DNA from: Halothiobacillus neapolitanus
GTDB lineage: Bacteria; Pseudomonadota; Gammaproteobacteria; Halothiobacillales; Halothiobacillaceae
Assembly: GCA_022730245.1 (NCBI GenBank)
Contig: DZCK01000003.1
Span: 1 to 48,878 of the forward strand
Reading direction: 5' to 3'
DNA: 48,878 bases
Shown here: piece by piece, positions 1 to 8,927 of the stretch
Numbering within the stretch: the stretch's first letter is position 1
How the letters are laid out: every line of letters begins with the position of its first letter
Translations under genes and position numbers: made by a program
The notes under the pieces: model-generated
What the model was told of the DNA's origin: nothing
What the model saw: the letters and a program-made list of their open reading frames with translations, nothing else
Databases searched by the model: none

Positions 1-114
1 CACAGGCTTAAGCCGCGAATCGTTAGTGCTACAGCAAAAACCCGGCTACAGCGCGGTGTATCGTGTACAAAGAGGCAATGATTCGTCTCTGAAGAGCCCC
101 CGCAAAGTACGCCA

Positions 115-142
115 TAAAAAAACCCGCCAATCGGCGGGTTTT
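115..142 (-). terminator. Intrinsic terminator after amtB
   Basis: A perfect 8-bp stem (AACCCGCC at 121-128, GGCGGGTT at 133-140) with a 4-nt loop lies 30 nt beyond the amtB stop. Read on the minus strand, the stem is followed by the complement of an A run at 115-120, i.e. a U tract. This suits termination of the torF-glnK-amtB transcript. The plus strand also has a short T run, so it may act both ways. Confidence 0.8.
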
Positions 143-170
143 GATTCAAATTCATTTGAACTATTTGATA

Positions 171-1478
171 TTAAACGCGTTCACCGTGTTGGTTAATATC
201 CAAGCCTTCGGCTTCTTCTTCTTCTGTGACGCGCAGGCCGATGGTCATTTTTAACACCATCAGGATGGCGAAGGTAACCACGGCATCATAAATGATGGTG
301 AAGCCCACACCTTTAGCTTGAATGAGGAACTGGGCCAAAATGCTGCCGTTGGCGTTGGCAGATACACCCACACCGCCGAAGGCAACCGCAGAGAAGATCC
401 CCGTCATCAGCGCGCCGACAATACCACCGACCGCATGCACACCAAAGGCGTCCAGAGAGTCGTCATAGCCCAGCATCCGCTTGAGGTAAATCGAAGCAAG
501 GAAGGGGATGATGCCTGCCGCAATACCGATGGCAAAGGCGCCGATGGGCCCAACAAACCCTGAGGCAGGGGTAATGGCAACCAAACCAGCTACTGCGCCC
601 GAGGCCATGCCCAGCAGGGTCGGTTTGCCGCGCATAATCCATTCAATCAGCATCCAAGACATGGCCGCGACTGCTGTTGCAATTTGGGTAACAGCCATCG
701 CCATGCCCGCCGTACTGTTCGCGGCGGCAGCAGAGCCCGCGTTAAAGCCAAACCAGCCAACCCACAGCAGGGCAGCGCCAGCCATGGTGTACACAAGGTT
801 AACGGGTGGCATGGGCTCGGTGCCATAGCCTTTGCGTTTGCCCAGCATAAGTGCCGCAACTAAACCCGCTACACCGGCATTGATGTGAACTACGGTGCCG
901 CCGGCGAAATCTTGCACGCCATCGCCCATTAGCCAGCCGCCGCCCCACACCATGTGCGCGATGGGTGAATATACGAGGATGGACCAAGCCGCCATGAAGA
1001 TGAGTAAGGCGGAGAACTTCATCCGTTCAACAATCGCCCCGATAATGAGCGCGGGGGTGATGATGGCAAAGGTCATCTGAAAGGTCATAAACACCGATTC
1101 AGGAATGGTGCCGGTTAAGCTCGTGAATCCCATGCCATTTAAAAACACGGCAGAAAAATCACCGATATAAGGGCCTGTGCCTTTAAAGGCGAGCGAGTAA
1201 CCGACAACAGCCCACACAATGCTGATTAACGCCGTGGTGGCAAAGGTGGCCGCCGCAACAGACAGCAGGTTTTTACGCCGCACCATGCCGCCGTAAAACA
1301 AGGCAACGCCGGGGATGGTCATTAACAATACCAGCGCGGTAGAGGTGAGCATCCACGCGGTATCGCCGGAGTTCAACACGGGTGCCGGTGCATCGGCATT
1401 GGCCGCCGCTGAAAACACCATGCCCAGTATCGCCATTAGCCCCAGATAAACACTGGGCATTTTTCGATTCATACTCAT
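171..1478 (-). CDS. amtB: Ammonium transporter AmtB
   Basis: Inner-membrane ammonium channel of the Amt/Mep/Rh family, 435 residues. A hydrophobic N-terminal signal-like stretch (to about residue 28) precedes about 11 membrane spans. The family regions are present: FQMTFAIITPALIIGAIVER, AHMVWGGGWL, the first pore histidine in GGTVVHINAG and the second in DAFGVHAVGGIVGAL. The start ATG at 1478 has AAGGAG 8 nt upstream. It lies 12 nt after glnK, the usual glnK-amtB pairing in which GlnK plugs the channel when nitrogen is plentiful. It is the last gene of the operon and is followed by a terminator. Confidence 0.97.
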   Translation of the reverse strand: MSMNRKMPSVYLGLMAILGMVFSAAANADAPAPVLNSGDTAWMLTSTALVLLMTIPGVALFYGGMVRRKNLLSVAAATFATTALISIVWAVVGYSLAFKGTGPYIGDFSAVFLNGMGFTSLTGTIPESVFMTFQMTFAIITPALIIGAIVERMKFSALLIFMAAWSILVYSPIAHMVWGGGWLMGDGVQDFAGGTVVHINAGVAGLVAALMLGKRKGYGTEPMPPVNLVYTMAGAALLWVGWFGFNAGSAAAANSTAGMAMAVTQIATAVAAMSWMLIEWIMRGKPTLLGMASGAVAGLVAITPASGFVGPIGAFAIGIAAGIIPFLASIYLKRMLGYDDSLDAFGVHAVGGIVGALMTGIFSAVAFGGVGVSANANGSILAQFLIQAKGVGFTIIYDAVVTFAILMVLKMTIGLRVTEEEEAEGLDINQHGERV

Positions 1479-1490
1479 GTTATTTGCTCC

Positions 1491-1856
<366 letters not shown>

Positions 1857-2651
1857 TTAGAAGCTTTTGCTCAAAGACAACACCGCCGTTGGGCCGCCCA
1901 AGAACTTGCTCCCTGTGCCACCGGTGTAGGTATAGGCCGATTCCTTCGCATTGGTATCCACATAAGCCAAACTCACCGCCCAGCCCGGTGCAAAGGTGCC
2001 GGCAGGCAAGGTGTAGGTGGCGCCGAGTAACCAATCGGTATAGTTGTAGATGTCGTTGCCTGTGCCTTTAACCCACTGGTGGCCGGCATGCGCATTCAAC
2101 GTCACGGTATCGGTGAGCGGATAGGCGGCATCCAATTGCAAGTAGGTTGAGCCTTTGCTGTCGGCAGCGCCGAAGAAGTTATTGGTCGTTACGTTGTATT
2201 TAGCCGTTAACCACTTGTAGGTTGCGGCGACATGTAGTTCAAAGGTGTTGTATTTAACGCCAGAAGTACCAATAGATGAGCCGGGATAGTAGTAATACAG
2301 TCCGCCGACATCAAACGATAAATCAGGGTTAACTTTGTATACATAACCACCAAACCAGTCGGTTTCCATGCTCATGCCGTTATCTGGGCTGTTGTATACG
2401 TTCGTTGATACGTTAGAGCCCCAAAAGCCGGCATAAAAGCCCGCCGGTAAGCCTAAATTAATACCGACTTGGACTGCGGGTTTTTTGTAGGTTTGTGAAA
2501 TCCCCCGGAAGCGATAATCACTCACCACAGCCGCACTGCCTGTAACACTAACGGCAGGCGCCGCATCGTCTGCATACACGGCGGGCATTGCAAAACCCGT
2601 TACCGCAGCGACAACAGACGAAGCAATTAGGGACATTTTGAATTTGTTCAT
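1857..2651 (-). CDS. TorF family putative porin
   Basis: Predicted outer-membrane beta-barrel of 264 residues with a Sec signal peptide (MNKFKMSLIASSVVAAVTG, ending near AVYADD). The mature part starts with VTGSAAVVSDYRFRGISQT, the hallmark of the TorF / conserved Gcw_chp family, has alternating aromatic strands and ends in Phe. The start at 2651 is chosen because AGGAA lies 7 nt upstream; a start at 2666 would place residues before a normal signal peptide. It is the first gene of the operon with glnK and amtB, which suggests outer-membrane passage of a nitrogen compound; the substrate is unknown. Confidence 0.85.
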   Translation of the reverse strand: MNKFKMSLIASSVVAAVTGFAMPAVYADDAAPAVSVTGSAAVVSDYRFRGISQTYKKPAVQVGINLGLPAGFYAGFWGSNVSTNVYNSPDNGMSMETDWFGGYVYKVNPDLSFDVGGLYYYYPGSSIGTSGVKYNTFELHVAATYKWLTAKYNVTTNNFFGAADSKGSTYLQLDAAYPLTDTVTLNAHAGHQWVKGTGNDIYNYTDWLLGATYTLPAGTFAPGWAVSLAYVDTNAKESAYTYTGGTGSKFLGGPTAVLSLSKSF

Positions 2652-2700
2652 GAAACTATTCCTCATAAAAATCAGATTATGCGAGTTGCATCCGAGTCAT

Positions 2701-2716
2701 ATCAGGAAGTGTGCCA
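2701..2716 (-). promoter_or_regulatory. Sigma-54-like promoter of torF-glnK-amtB
   Basis: On the minus strand this reads TGGCACACTTCCTGAT, against the sigma-54 consensus TGGCAC-N5-TTGCW. The -24 half is perfect. The -12 half has GA in place of GC, which is a weakness. The predicted transcript start near 2690 gives a leader of about 39 nt before the porin ATG. The tandem NtrC-like sites upstream make the assignment much more likely. Confidence 0.55.
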
Positions 2717-2779
2717 AACATATAACCATCTGATTAATAACATTTATACTTTACGAGGAGGATTTGAAAACGAAGCTTT

Positions 2780-2794
2780 GCTTATTATTGGTGC
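2780..2794. promoter_or_regulatory. NtrC-like site (proximal, imperfect)
   Basis: GCTTATTATTGGTGC keeps the right half-site TTGGTGC of the NtrC palindrome (GCAC-N6-GGTGC), but its left half is degenerate. Its centre is 33 bp (about three helical turns) from the stronger site and about 97 bp upstream of the predicted sigma-54 start. Confidence 0.45.
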
Positions 2795-2811
2795 GCAACT
2801 GTTGCCCCATT

Positions 2812-2828
2812 AGCACTATTTTGGTGCT
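2812..2828. promoter_or_regulatory. NtrC-like site (distal, strong)
   Basis: AGCACTATTTTGGTGCT matches the NtrC consensus TGCACY-N4-TGGTGCA in the whole 15-bp core; only the two outermost bases differ, and they remain complementary. Its centre is about 130 bp upstream of the predicted sigma-54 start. This is close to the tandem enhancer geometry known for the enterobacterial glnAp2 promoter. It also lies about 85 bp upstream of the divergent ubiK start. Confidence 0.7.
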
Positions 2829-2911
2829 TAAACTACGCCTTGCAAGAATGCACCGAATCCCCAAGAATCCATTGCGTAACTCACTCGTTTTTATTCAAGA
2901 GGTTAAAAATT

Positions 2912-3163
2912 ATGTCGCTCGCCCACACCATTGAAGAATTATCGCAACGTATCGAACAAGCCTTACCCGAAAGCCTGAAACAAACTAAAAACGAAATGGA
3001 TAAAACCATTCGCCAAGCGGTGATGAATGCGTTTCAAAAAATGGAATTAGTAACCCGCGATGAATTTGATATTCAAACCCAGGTGCTAGCACGCACGCGC
3101 GCAAAGTTAGAAGCGCTCGAGCAGCGCGTCGCCGCGCTTGAATCCGCAAAACCAGCACCCTAA
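2912..3163 (+). CDS. ubiK: Ubiquinone biosynthesis accessory factor UbiK
   Basis: Small protein of 83 residues of the BMFP/YqiC family. UbiK helps the UbiJ-UbiK lipid-binding complex in aerobic ubiquinone synthesis. Seen here: an amphipathic N-terminal helix (IEELSQRIEQALPESL), the central FQKMELVTRDEFDIQTQVLA block, and a C-terminal coiled coil (LEALEQRVAALE). The ATG at 2912 has AAGAGG about 9 nt upstream; an in-frame upstream extension to 2840 has no such site and no family counterpart. It is divergent from the nitrogen operon and 49 nt before the comM-like gene. Confidence 0.9.
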   Translation: MSLAHTIEELSQRIEQALPESLKQTKNEMDKTIRQAVMNAFQKMELVTRDEFDIQTQVLARTRAKLEALEQRVAALESAKPAP

Positions 3164-3212
3164 TCGCCAAAAAATTACGCTCACCTTAAGGGCTATCAAA
3201 TTAAGGATTTTC

Positions 3213-4724
3213 ATGGCCATCGCAAAAGTATTTAGCCGCGCCCAAGTGGGTATCGATGCCCCCCTCATTACGGTTGAAGCCCATGTAGCCAGCGGTTTAC
3301 CGGCCATTACCATTGTGGGTTTACCCGAAACAGCCGTGCGAGAAAGCCGAGATCGGGTACGTGCCGCTATTTTGTCCTCGGGCTTTGAGTTTCCGCCGCG
3401 CCGACTCACCATTAATTTAGCCCCCGCCGATTTGCCCAAAGAAGGTGCTCGTTTTGATTTAGCTATTGCGGTGGTTATTTTGGCCGTAACCGAACAAATA
3501 CCCGGTTTAAATACGGAAGCTGTATTAAATCGGCTTCGTGATTATGAGTTTTTGGGTGAATTATCGCTTGATGGCAGCCTGCGATCGGTAGCGGGCACTT
3601 TATCGGCAGCCATTGCCGCCCGAGATGCAGGCCGCACGATTATTGTGCCTACACAAAGCGCTGATGAAATTGCGGTTATTCAAAAAATACGGGCATTTAA
3701 AGCCCCAAACCTCGGCGCATTAGTCGCACATTTAGCAAGCCAATCACGGCTTGATGAGGTTGTTCCGCGAACCATGCCACCCGTTAATTTCGCGCAAGAA
3801 GGCGATTTTGATGAAGTTCGAGGCCAATCACGTGCCAAACGCGCATTAAGTATTGCGGCTGCGGGTGCGCATAATTTACTGCTCATAGGCCCACCGGGCG
3901 CCGGTAAAAGCATGTTGGCGCAACGCTTGCCCGGCATACTTCCTCCCATGACGGAAACCGAATCGATTGAATCGGCAAAAATTGCTTCCGCCTCGCACGC
4001 AGGCTTTAAACCCGCTAACTTTGGCATTCGCACGTTTCGTAATCCGCATCATTCTGCCTCGGCGGTGGCTATTATTGGCGGTGGCTCAAACCCAAAACCC
4101 GGCGAAATTTCGCTCGCCCATGGCGGTATTTTATTTCTTGATGAATTACCCGAATTTGATCGCAAAGTTCTAGAGGCTTTGCGCGAACCGCTAGAGAACG
4201 GCAAAATTACAATTTCGCGGGCCGCACAACAAGCTGAGTTTCCGGCTCGGTTTCAATTAATAGCGGCAATGAACCCCTCACCCCAAGGGGTTGAAATTAA
4301 TTCAATCGCCGCACAAAGATATCGCGCTAAATTATCTGGTCCATTGCTCGATCGAATCGACATGCACTTAGATATTCCGCGTGTGCCGGCCGCTGCGTTA
4401 TCCGATAATACCCATGAGGAATCATCCGATATCATCCGCCAACGGGTAACCGCTGCGCGATTAATTATGATTAAACGCCAGGGTGTGGCTAATGCGCATT
4501 TGTCGCCCAGAAAATTAAATGATGTTGCCATCCTAAATTCGAATGATCAGTTATTTTTAAATATGGCGATTGAAAAGCTTAAACTCTCAGGGCGAGCGCG
4601 CAGTCGTATTCTCAAAGTGGCGCGAACAATCGCCGATTTAGAACAAAAAGTTGATATTGATACGGCCGCATTAAGCGAGGCCATTGGGTATCGCAATCTA
4701 GATCGATTATTCAGCACACCTTAA
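3213..4724 (+). CDS. comM: YifB/ComM family Mg-chelatase-like AAA+ ATPase
   Basis: Hexameric AAA+ helicase-type protein of 503 residues. ComM promotes branch migration during natural transformation in Vibrio. Domains: N-terminal Lon-protease-like region (AKVFSRAQVGIDAPLITVE to about 170), Walker A GPPGAGKSMLAQRLPGILP near residue 225, Walker B ILFLDELPEF, and the C-terminal Mg-chelatase segment (SGRARSRILKVARTIADLE). The ATG at 3213 follows TAAGGA; the upstream in-frame extension overlaps ubiK and is not conserved-looking. The context (downstream of ubiK) is common in Gammaproteobacteria. Confidence 0.93.
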   Translation: MAIAKVFSRAQVGIDAPLITVEAHVASGLPAITIVGLPETAVRESRDRVRAAILSSGFEFPPRRLTINLAPADLPKEGARFDLAIAVVILAVTEQIPGLNTEAVLNRLRDYEFLGELSLDGSLRSVAGTLSAAIAARDAGRTIIVPTQSADEIAVIQKIRAFKAPNLGALVAHLASQSRLDEVVPRTMPPVNFAQEGDFDEVRGQSRAKRALSIAAAGAHNLLLIGPPGAGKSMLAQRLPGILPPMTETESIESAKIASASHAGFKPANFGIRTFRNPHHSASAVAIIGGGSNPKPGEISLAHGGILFLDELPEFDRKVLEALREPLENGKITISRAAQQAEFPARFQLIAAMNPSPQGVEINSIAAQRYRAKLSGPLLDRIDMHLDIPRVPAAALSDNTHEESSDIIRQRVTAARLIMIKRQGVANAHLSPRKLNDVAILNSNDQLFLNMAIEKLKLSGRARSRILKVARTIADLEQKVDIDTAALSEAIGYRNLDRLFSTP

Positions 4725-4798
4725 TAAGGCACCTCGAAAGTCCTAATGCGCTGTCTGATTGTCGCGTGCTCGCTACGGTTTTCTGGTAAAAAATAGTG

Positions 4799-5767
4799 TT
4801 ATTTTTTATTGGCTATAATAATAGCGCGCAACGGGGCGGGATAACCCTCGATTGTTTTATTAGGATGTTCAGCATCTAAAAAATCAACTAAAGAGGGCTT
4901 AAAATCGGTCCATTCTGTTGCTCTTTGCTCATCGGGTGACGTGTATTCTAAATTCACCACGCGGATGTTAATGTAACCTGAGCGTATAAGCCAAACCCTT
5001 AATAAAGGGATACTTGGAATAAACCATACATTACGCATGGCCGCATAGCGATCTTCTGGCATTAATACATTTTGATCTTGACTATCCACGATTAAAGTTT
5101 CAAGCACTAATTCGCCACCTGAGCGTAAGCATTCACTTAATTCTTGCAGATGAAGAATCGGACTGCGGCGATGATACAAAACACCCATAGAAAACACAGT
5201 ATCAAAAATGGGTTTACGCTCACTCTGCTCTAAGGTGGTGGGAATAATGAGCGCGCGTGATTCTCCTAACAGGTGCGCTACCGCATAAAATTGCGCAATA
5301 AAGTTAACCGTAGGCTCAATACCTACCGCGCAACGGGCGCCTGCGCCAAGCATGCGCCAAAGATGATAGCCACTACCCGTGCCCACATCGAGCACGCGTC
5401 GATCGATTAGAGGTGTGATATGGGGTGCTAACCTGGCCCACTTATGATCGGATTGCCACTCGGTATCTATAAAAACACCATACAGTGAAAAGGGGCCTTT
5501 TCGCCATGGCGATAATTTTTTAAGCAAAATATTTAATGGGTTGTTTTCTAAAATTAAATTACTCTTAACGCAGATAACCGATTGGTTTAATTCGATCTCT
5601 ATATTTTCCGGTATTTCTGGTAATTTATTTAATATATCAATTAATTCAGGCCAGTTTCCATGTTTTATTTTTTCAAAAAAAACAATATTGCTTTTAATAT
5701 AGGATACTAAATTTATGTCTTTTTCTGTGTAATTTAAAAAGGCATCAATTTTTTGTTTAATTTTCAT
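4799..5767 (-). CDS. cmoB: tRNA U34 carboxymethyltransferase CmoB
   Basis: Transfers the carboxymethyl group of carboxy-S-adenosylmethionine to 5-hydroxyuridine 34, giving cmo5U in tRNAs reading four-fold boxes. It has 322 residues, the usual size. Recognised by SPWRKGPFSLYGVFIDTEWQSDHKW, the Rossmann motif VLDVGTGSGYHLWRMLGAGA, GIEPTVNF and FSMGVLYHRRSPILHL. Its start overlaps the cmoA stop by one base (TAATG), so the two are translationally coupled. The N-terminal third is strikingly AT-rich compared with neighbouring genes. Confidence 0.96.
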   Translation of the reverse strand: MKIKQKIDAFLNYTEKDINLVSYIKSNIVFFEKIKHGNWPELIDILNKLPEIPENIEIELNQSVICVKSNLILENNPLNILLKKLSPWRKGPFSLYGVFIDTEWQSDHKWARLAPHITPLIDRRVLDVGTGSGYHLWRMLGAGARCAVGIEPTVNFIAQFYAVAHLLGESRALIIPTTLEQSERKPIFDTVFSMGVLYHRRSPILHLQELSECLRSGGELVLETLIVDSQDQNVLMPEDRYAAMRNVWFIPSIPLLRVWLIRSGYINIRVVNLEYTSPDEQRATEWTDFKPSLVDFLDAEHPNKTIEGYPAPLRAIIIANKK

Positions 5768-6516
5768 TATTTAATAACTAACCATGCGGTAAAAGAATAA
5801 TTTTTCACAATTATCGATATATTTTTAAATCCCGCTTTGCTAAAGCGTTGAACATGATCATCCTCTGTCTCTGTAATAAGAACATTTTCAAGCGCTTGTC
5901 TTTTTTGTGAAATTTCTAATTCAGAATAGCCATTGCGACGTTTAAACTCATGATGAAGCTCAGTTATTATATTTTGCATGGTGTTGTTTTTATCATGTAT
6001 TTTTTCGATAATAATTAATCCGCCGCCTTCATTAAGCCCTTGGTATATTTTATTTATTAGGTGATCTCTGTGTTCAGGCAAAACAAATTGTAAGGTATAG
6101 GCTAAAACGACGAGTGATGCTTTTTCAATTTTAGTTTCATTCACATCTTCACATAAAAAACAAATGGGGATTTTTGGTTGAAATGCCGCTATATGGGATC
6201 GTGCACGATCTAGCATGGCAGGAGATGAATCAATAGCATACATTTTTACATCGTGTGTTTTTGCGGCAAGCACACCTGCACGTATGGCTAAGGTGATGGT
6301 ACCAAGCGAACAACCCAAATCATAAATATTTGAGTTGGGTTGTACTAAATATTGCGCGGTGTCTTGAATCATTTCTAAACAAAATGTATAGCCAGGCACT
6401 GATCTTGAAATCATGTCGGGAAATACCGCTGCGACTGCTTCATTGAAACAAAAAGCCGTTGGTTTTTCTGTGGTGTTAAAGAGTTGATCTCGATCGCTGG
6501 GTGGATTCTTATTCAT
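5767..6516 (-). CDS. cmoA: Carboxy-S-adenosyl-L-methionine synthase CmoA
   Basis: Makes carboxy-SAM from SAM and prephenate, the donor for CmoB. It has 249 residues. Visible signatures: FNEAVAAVFPDMISRSVPGY near residue 25, the SAM-binding IYDLGCSLGTITLAIR, YAIDSSPAMLDRAR and LAYTLQFVLPEHRDHLI. It is first of the cmoA-cmoB pair. Its start is only 10 nt from a 20-bp block that is repeated upstream of selD, in a leader containing DnaA-box-like sequences. Confidence 0.96.
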   Translation of the reverse strand: MNKNPPSDRDQLFNTTEKPTAFCFNEAVAAVFPDMISRSVPGYTFCLEMIQDTAQYLVQPNSNIYDLGCSLGTITLAIRAGVLAAKTHDVKMYAIDSSPAMLDRARSHIAAFQPKIPICFLCEDVNETKIEKASLVVLAYTLQFVLPEHRDHLINKIYQGLNEGGGLIIIEKIHDKNNTMQNIITELHHEFKRRNGYSELEISQKRQALENVLITETEDDHVQRFSKAGFKNISIIVKNYSFTAWLVIK

Positions 6517-6525
6517 AGATAAGTG

Positions 6526-6690
6526 TTTTAGTTCTGTTGATATTGATGATAGTTAGTTAAGCCTGAATTTACCTAAAAGTGCTTTTAATATTTAAATTTC
6601 ATGATGTTGTTTGAATTTCAACCTGTGCGCCCTGTTCATTTTTAGCTGTGGATAACCTTTTTTATTTTGTGAATAACTTTTTGAATTTTT
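6526..6690. repeat. Diverged intergenic duplicate, copy 1 (with DnaA-box-like 9-mers)
   Basis: The AT-rich gap between cmoA and mnmH. It opens with TTTTAGTTCTGTTGATATTG at 6526-6545, identical to 8928-8947. It shares AAGTGCT (offset +51) and ATAACTTTTTG (offset +147) with copy 2 at exactly the same spacings; the middle is diverged. It contains TGTGGATAA (6647-6655, complement of TTATCCACA) and TGTGAATAA (6668-6676, complement of TTATTCACA), both fitting the TTATNCACA DnaA box and 21 bp apart. Confidence 0.6.
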
Positions 6691-6713
6691 TTCCTCAACA
6701 GGATTAACCCGTG

Positions 6714-7826
6714 TTATACCGATGATTGTGCCAGCCACGATCGAACCGCCTCCGCTTCCCCACTAAATTGAATACGCGCGGTTTTTTTACTAATTTGATA
6801 GTCATACATGGGGTCGTAGTATTCAATTAAAATCTTTGAAATCAGTACGTTGAGTTTATCAGTGCTGTTTTGATTGAAATATTCATTTAACCCTTCTGAG
6901 GCTAAGGTTCGATAGCGTCGGTATCGTTCATCCCCGAGCCTGCGTTGAATTTGGCTTAAGCTTTGAATAAGTTCATCGTGCTGTTGCTTAAAAACGGCTT
7001 CTTCATTGGCCAATCGATGCATTAATTTCTGCCGTTTAAGCACGATATATTCGTTGAATACGCGGGTCATTCGCTGTTCTATGGGCGCTTTTAGAATAAT
7101 AAGTGGCGCCGTTTGCATGGGTTCCCACAAACTGTGCGGCAACCTGCGCGCGCCTATTTTAGCGCCTTCATCTTCAAGCAAAATAGCGCGGTGTTTATCG
7201 ATGGTGTTGAGACGAAGTAATTGAATTGAAAGCTTATGATCTATATCAATTTGATTCGGTTGGGGATCCATTTCTTGTCCAAACGCTGATCCTTTGTGAT
7301 TGGCAATCCCCTCAAGATCGAGTATTCGGGGGCAGGTTTGAATAAATTCCGTTTTTCCACTGCCGGTGCGCCCACCAATCATGATGAAATTTGCGCGGCG
7401 TGATTCGTATTCAAGGGTGTTGATTAAAAACCGCCGCATTGCCTTGTAACCGCCTGCAAGCCTTGGCACGGTGATACCGGCCTCATTGGCGAGCATGGCT
7501 TGGCTTAGGCGCGATCTAAGCCCGCCACGAAAGCAATAAAGCATGCCGTGCGGATGAGTTTTAAAAAATTGTGCCCATTTGGCCAGCCGATCTTGCTTTT
7601 TGGTTTCATCAACCAAGGCATAGCCAAGCGCGATGGCTGCCTCTTGCCCGTGTTGTTTGTACCGAATACCAACTAAATGTCGCTCTTCATTGTTCAGCAA
7701 CGCAATATTTACGCTGTTGGGAAATGCACCGGCTTCAAATTCTATGGGCGCTCGAACATCCAGCAGGGGAATTTGCTCAATGAAAATGCGCTTAAAATCG
7801 GTTTCTGTGGGCAGTGTGGTCGCCAT
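6714..7826 (-). CDS. mnmH: tRNA 2-selenouridine synthase MnmH (SelU)
   Basis: Converts 2-thiouridine 34 of tRNA(Lys/Glu/Gln) to 2-selenouridine through a geranylated intermediate, using selenophosphate from SelD. It has 370 residues. An N-terminal rhodanese domain carries the catalytic Cys98 in YCFRGGLRSRL; a P-loop (GGRTGSGKTEF) follows near residue 147, then LDLEGIANHKGSAFG. The start at 7826 overlaps the selD stop (TAATG), so translation is coupled. A start at 7901 would intrude 75 nt into selD and add an atypical tail. Confidence 0.95.
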   Translation of the reverse strand: MATTLPTETDFKRIFIEQIPLLDVRAPIEFEAGAFPNSVNIALLNNEERHLVGIRYKQHGQEAAIALGYALVDETKKQDRLAKWAQFFKTHPHGMLYCFRGGLRSRLSQAMLANEAGITVPRLAGGYKAMRRFLINTLEYESRRANFIMIGGRTGSGKTEFIQTCPRILDLEGIANHKGSAFGQEMDPQPNQIDIDHKLSIQLLRLNTIDKHRAILLEDEGAKIGARRLPHSLWEPMQTAPLIILKAPIEQRMTRVFNEYIVLKRQKLMHRLANEEAVFKQQHDELIQSLSQIQRRLGDERYRRYRTLASEGLNEYFNQNSTDKLNVLISKILIEYYDPMYDYQISKKTARIQFSGEAEAVRSWLAQSSV

Positions 7827-8881
7827 TATTGGCTGCTGATGTTGATTAATGGTTGATTCTGGCTTTGCGCTTGCATGTGCCCGATCGGTTGATCGTAACA
7901 TTTTGCTTCTTTTAGCATTTGTTGGACTTGAGCCGCGGCTTCTGGGCGAACAGCAATCAGCAACCCCCCTGAGGTTTGTGGGTCACAAATAATGGCTTTG
8001 GTTGACTCGGACATGGCACTTATATCGGTGCCATAGCTTGCAAAGTTGCGGTATGTGCCACCGGGTATTTGGTTTTGGGCTAAATAAAATTCAACCGAAT
8101 CAATTAACGGCAAGTTTTTTAAATTGATTTCTGCTCGGGTTTGGCTCCCACGGCACATTTCTAGCAAGTGCCCCGCTAAGCCGAAGCCTGTCACATCCGT
8201 CATGGCAGTTACATGGGCCAATTGGCTTAGTTTCGAACCTATCTTATTGAGTTTACACATAATATCAGGTGCTTTTTGCGCATCTTCTGCCCGTAATACG
8301 CCCGATTTTTGTGCGGTTGTTAATATGCCGACGCCTAAAGGTTTTGTGAGAAACAAAATATCGCCAACTTGGGCGGTGTCATTTCGTTTTAACGCGGTTA
8401 ACTGAACACGGCCCGTTACAGCCAGCCCAAAAATAGGTTCTGGTGCATCAATTGAATGTCCACCTGCGAGTGGGATTCCTGCCTCTAAACAGGCTTGTTT
8501 GCCGCCATCAATCACTTCGCTCGCGACACGGGCGGTTAGTTTATCTATGGGCCAAGCAAAAATGGCAATGGCAAGAAGGGGATCACCCCCCATCGCGTAA
8601 ATGTCACTAATCGCGTTCGTTGCTGCAATGCGGCCAAATGTAAAGGGATCATCGACAATCGGCATAAAAAAATCAGTCGTACTAATAATGGCTGTGCCAT
8701 CACCTAGATCAAATACGGCGGCATCATCTCGGGTTTCATTGCCCACAATGAGCTTAGGATTTTGAATCGCCGTTATTTTACTTTGATGCAAAATTTCATC
8801 GAGCAGGGCAGGAGAAATTTTGCATCCACAACCGGCGCCATGACTGTATTGGGTTAAAAGTACCTTTGAGGGGTTATTCAT
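7826..8881 (-). CDS. selD: Selenide, water dikinase SelD
   Basis: Makes selenophosphate from selenide and ATP. It has 351 residues. The N-terminal [11 protein letters not shown] motif carries Cys18 where some relatives use selenocysteine, followed by Lys21. Other family segments are [40 protein letters not shown] and [15 protein letters not shown]. It is the first gene of selD-mnmH. No selA or selB lies in the window, so the visible use of selenium is tRNA modification. Confidence 0.97.
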   Translation of the reverse strand: MNNPSKVLLTQYSHGAGCGCKISPALLDEILHQSKITAIQNPKLIVGNETRDDAAVFDLGDGTAIISTTDFFMPIVDDPFTFGRIAATNAISDIYAMGGDPLLAIAIFAWPIDKLTARVASEVIDGGKQACLEAGIPLAGGHSIDAPEPIFGLAVTGRVQLTALKRNDTAQVGDILFLTKPLGVGILTTAQKSGVLRAEDAQKAPDIMCKLNKIGSKLSQLAHVTAMTDVTGFGLAGHLLEMCRGSQTRAEINLKNLPLIDSVEFYLAQNQIPGGTYRNFASYGTDISAMSESTKAIICDPQTSGGLLIAVRPEAAAQVQQMLKEAKCYDQPIGHMQAQSQNQPLINISSQ

Positions 8882-8927
8882 GCGATTTACCTTTGTTGCC
8901 GCGTTCTGGGTCTTAATTTAATAATGT

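Noticed and set aside
1-114. Possible C-terminal end of a plus-strand gene entering the window
   Set aside because: Frame 1 stays open to a TGA at 79-81 and frame 2 runs on through the terminator to about 190, but neither tail is recognisable and no choice between them can be supported.
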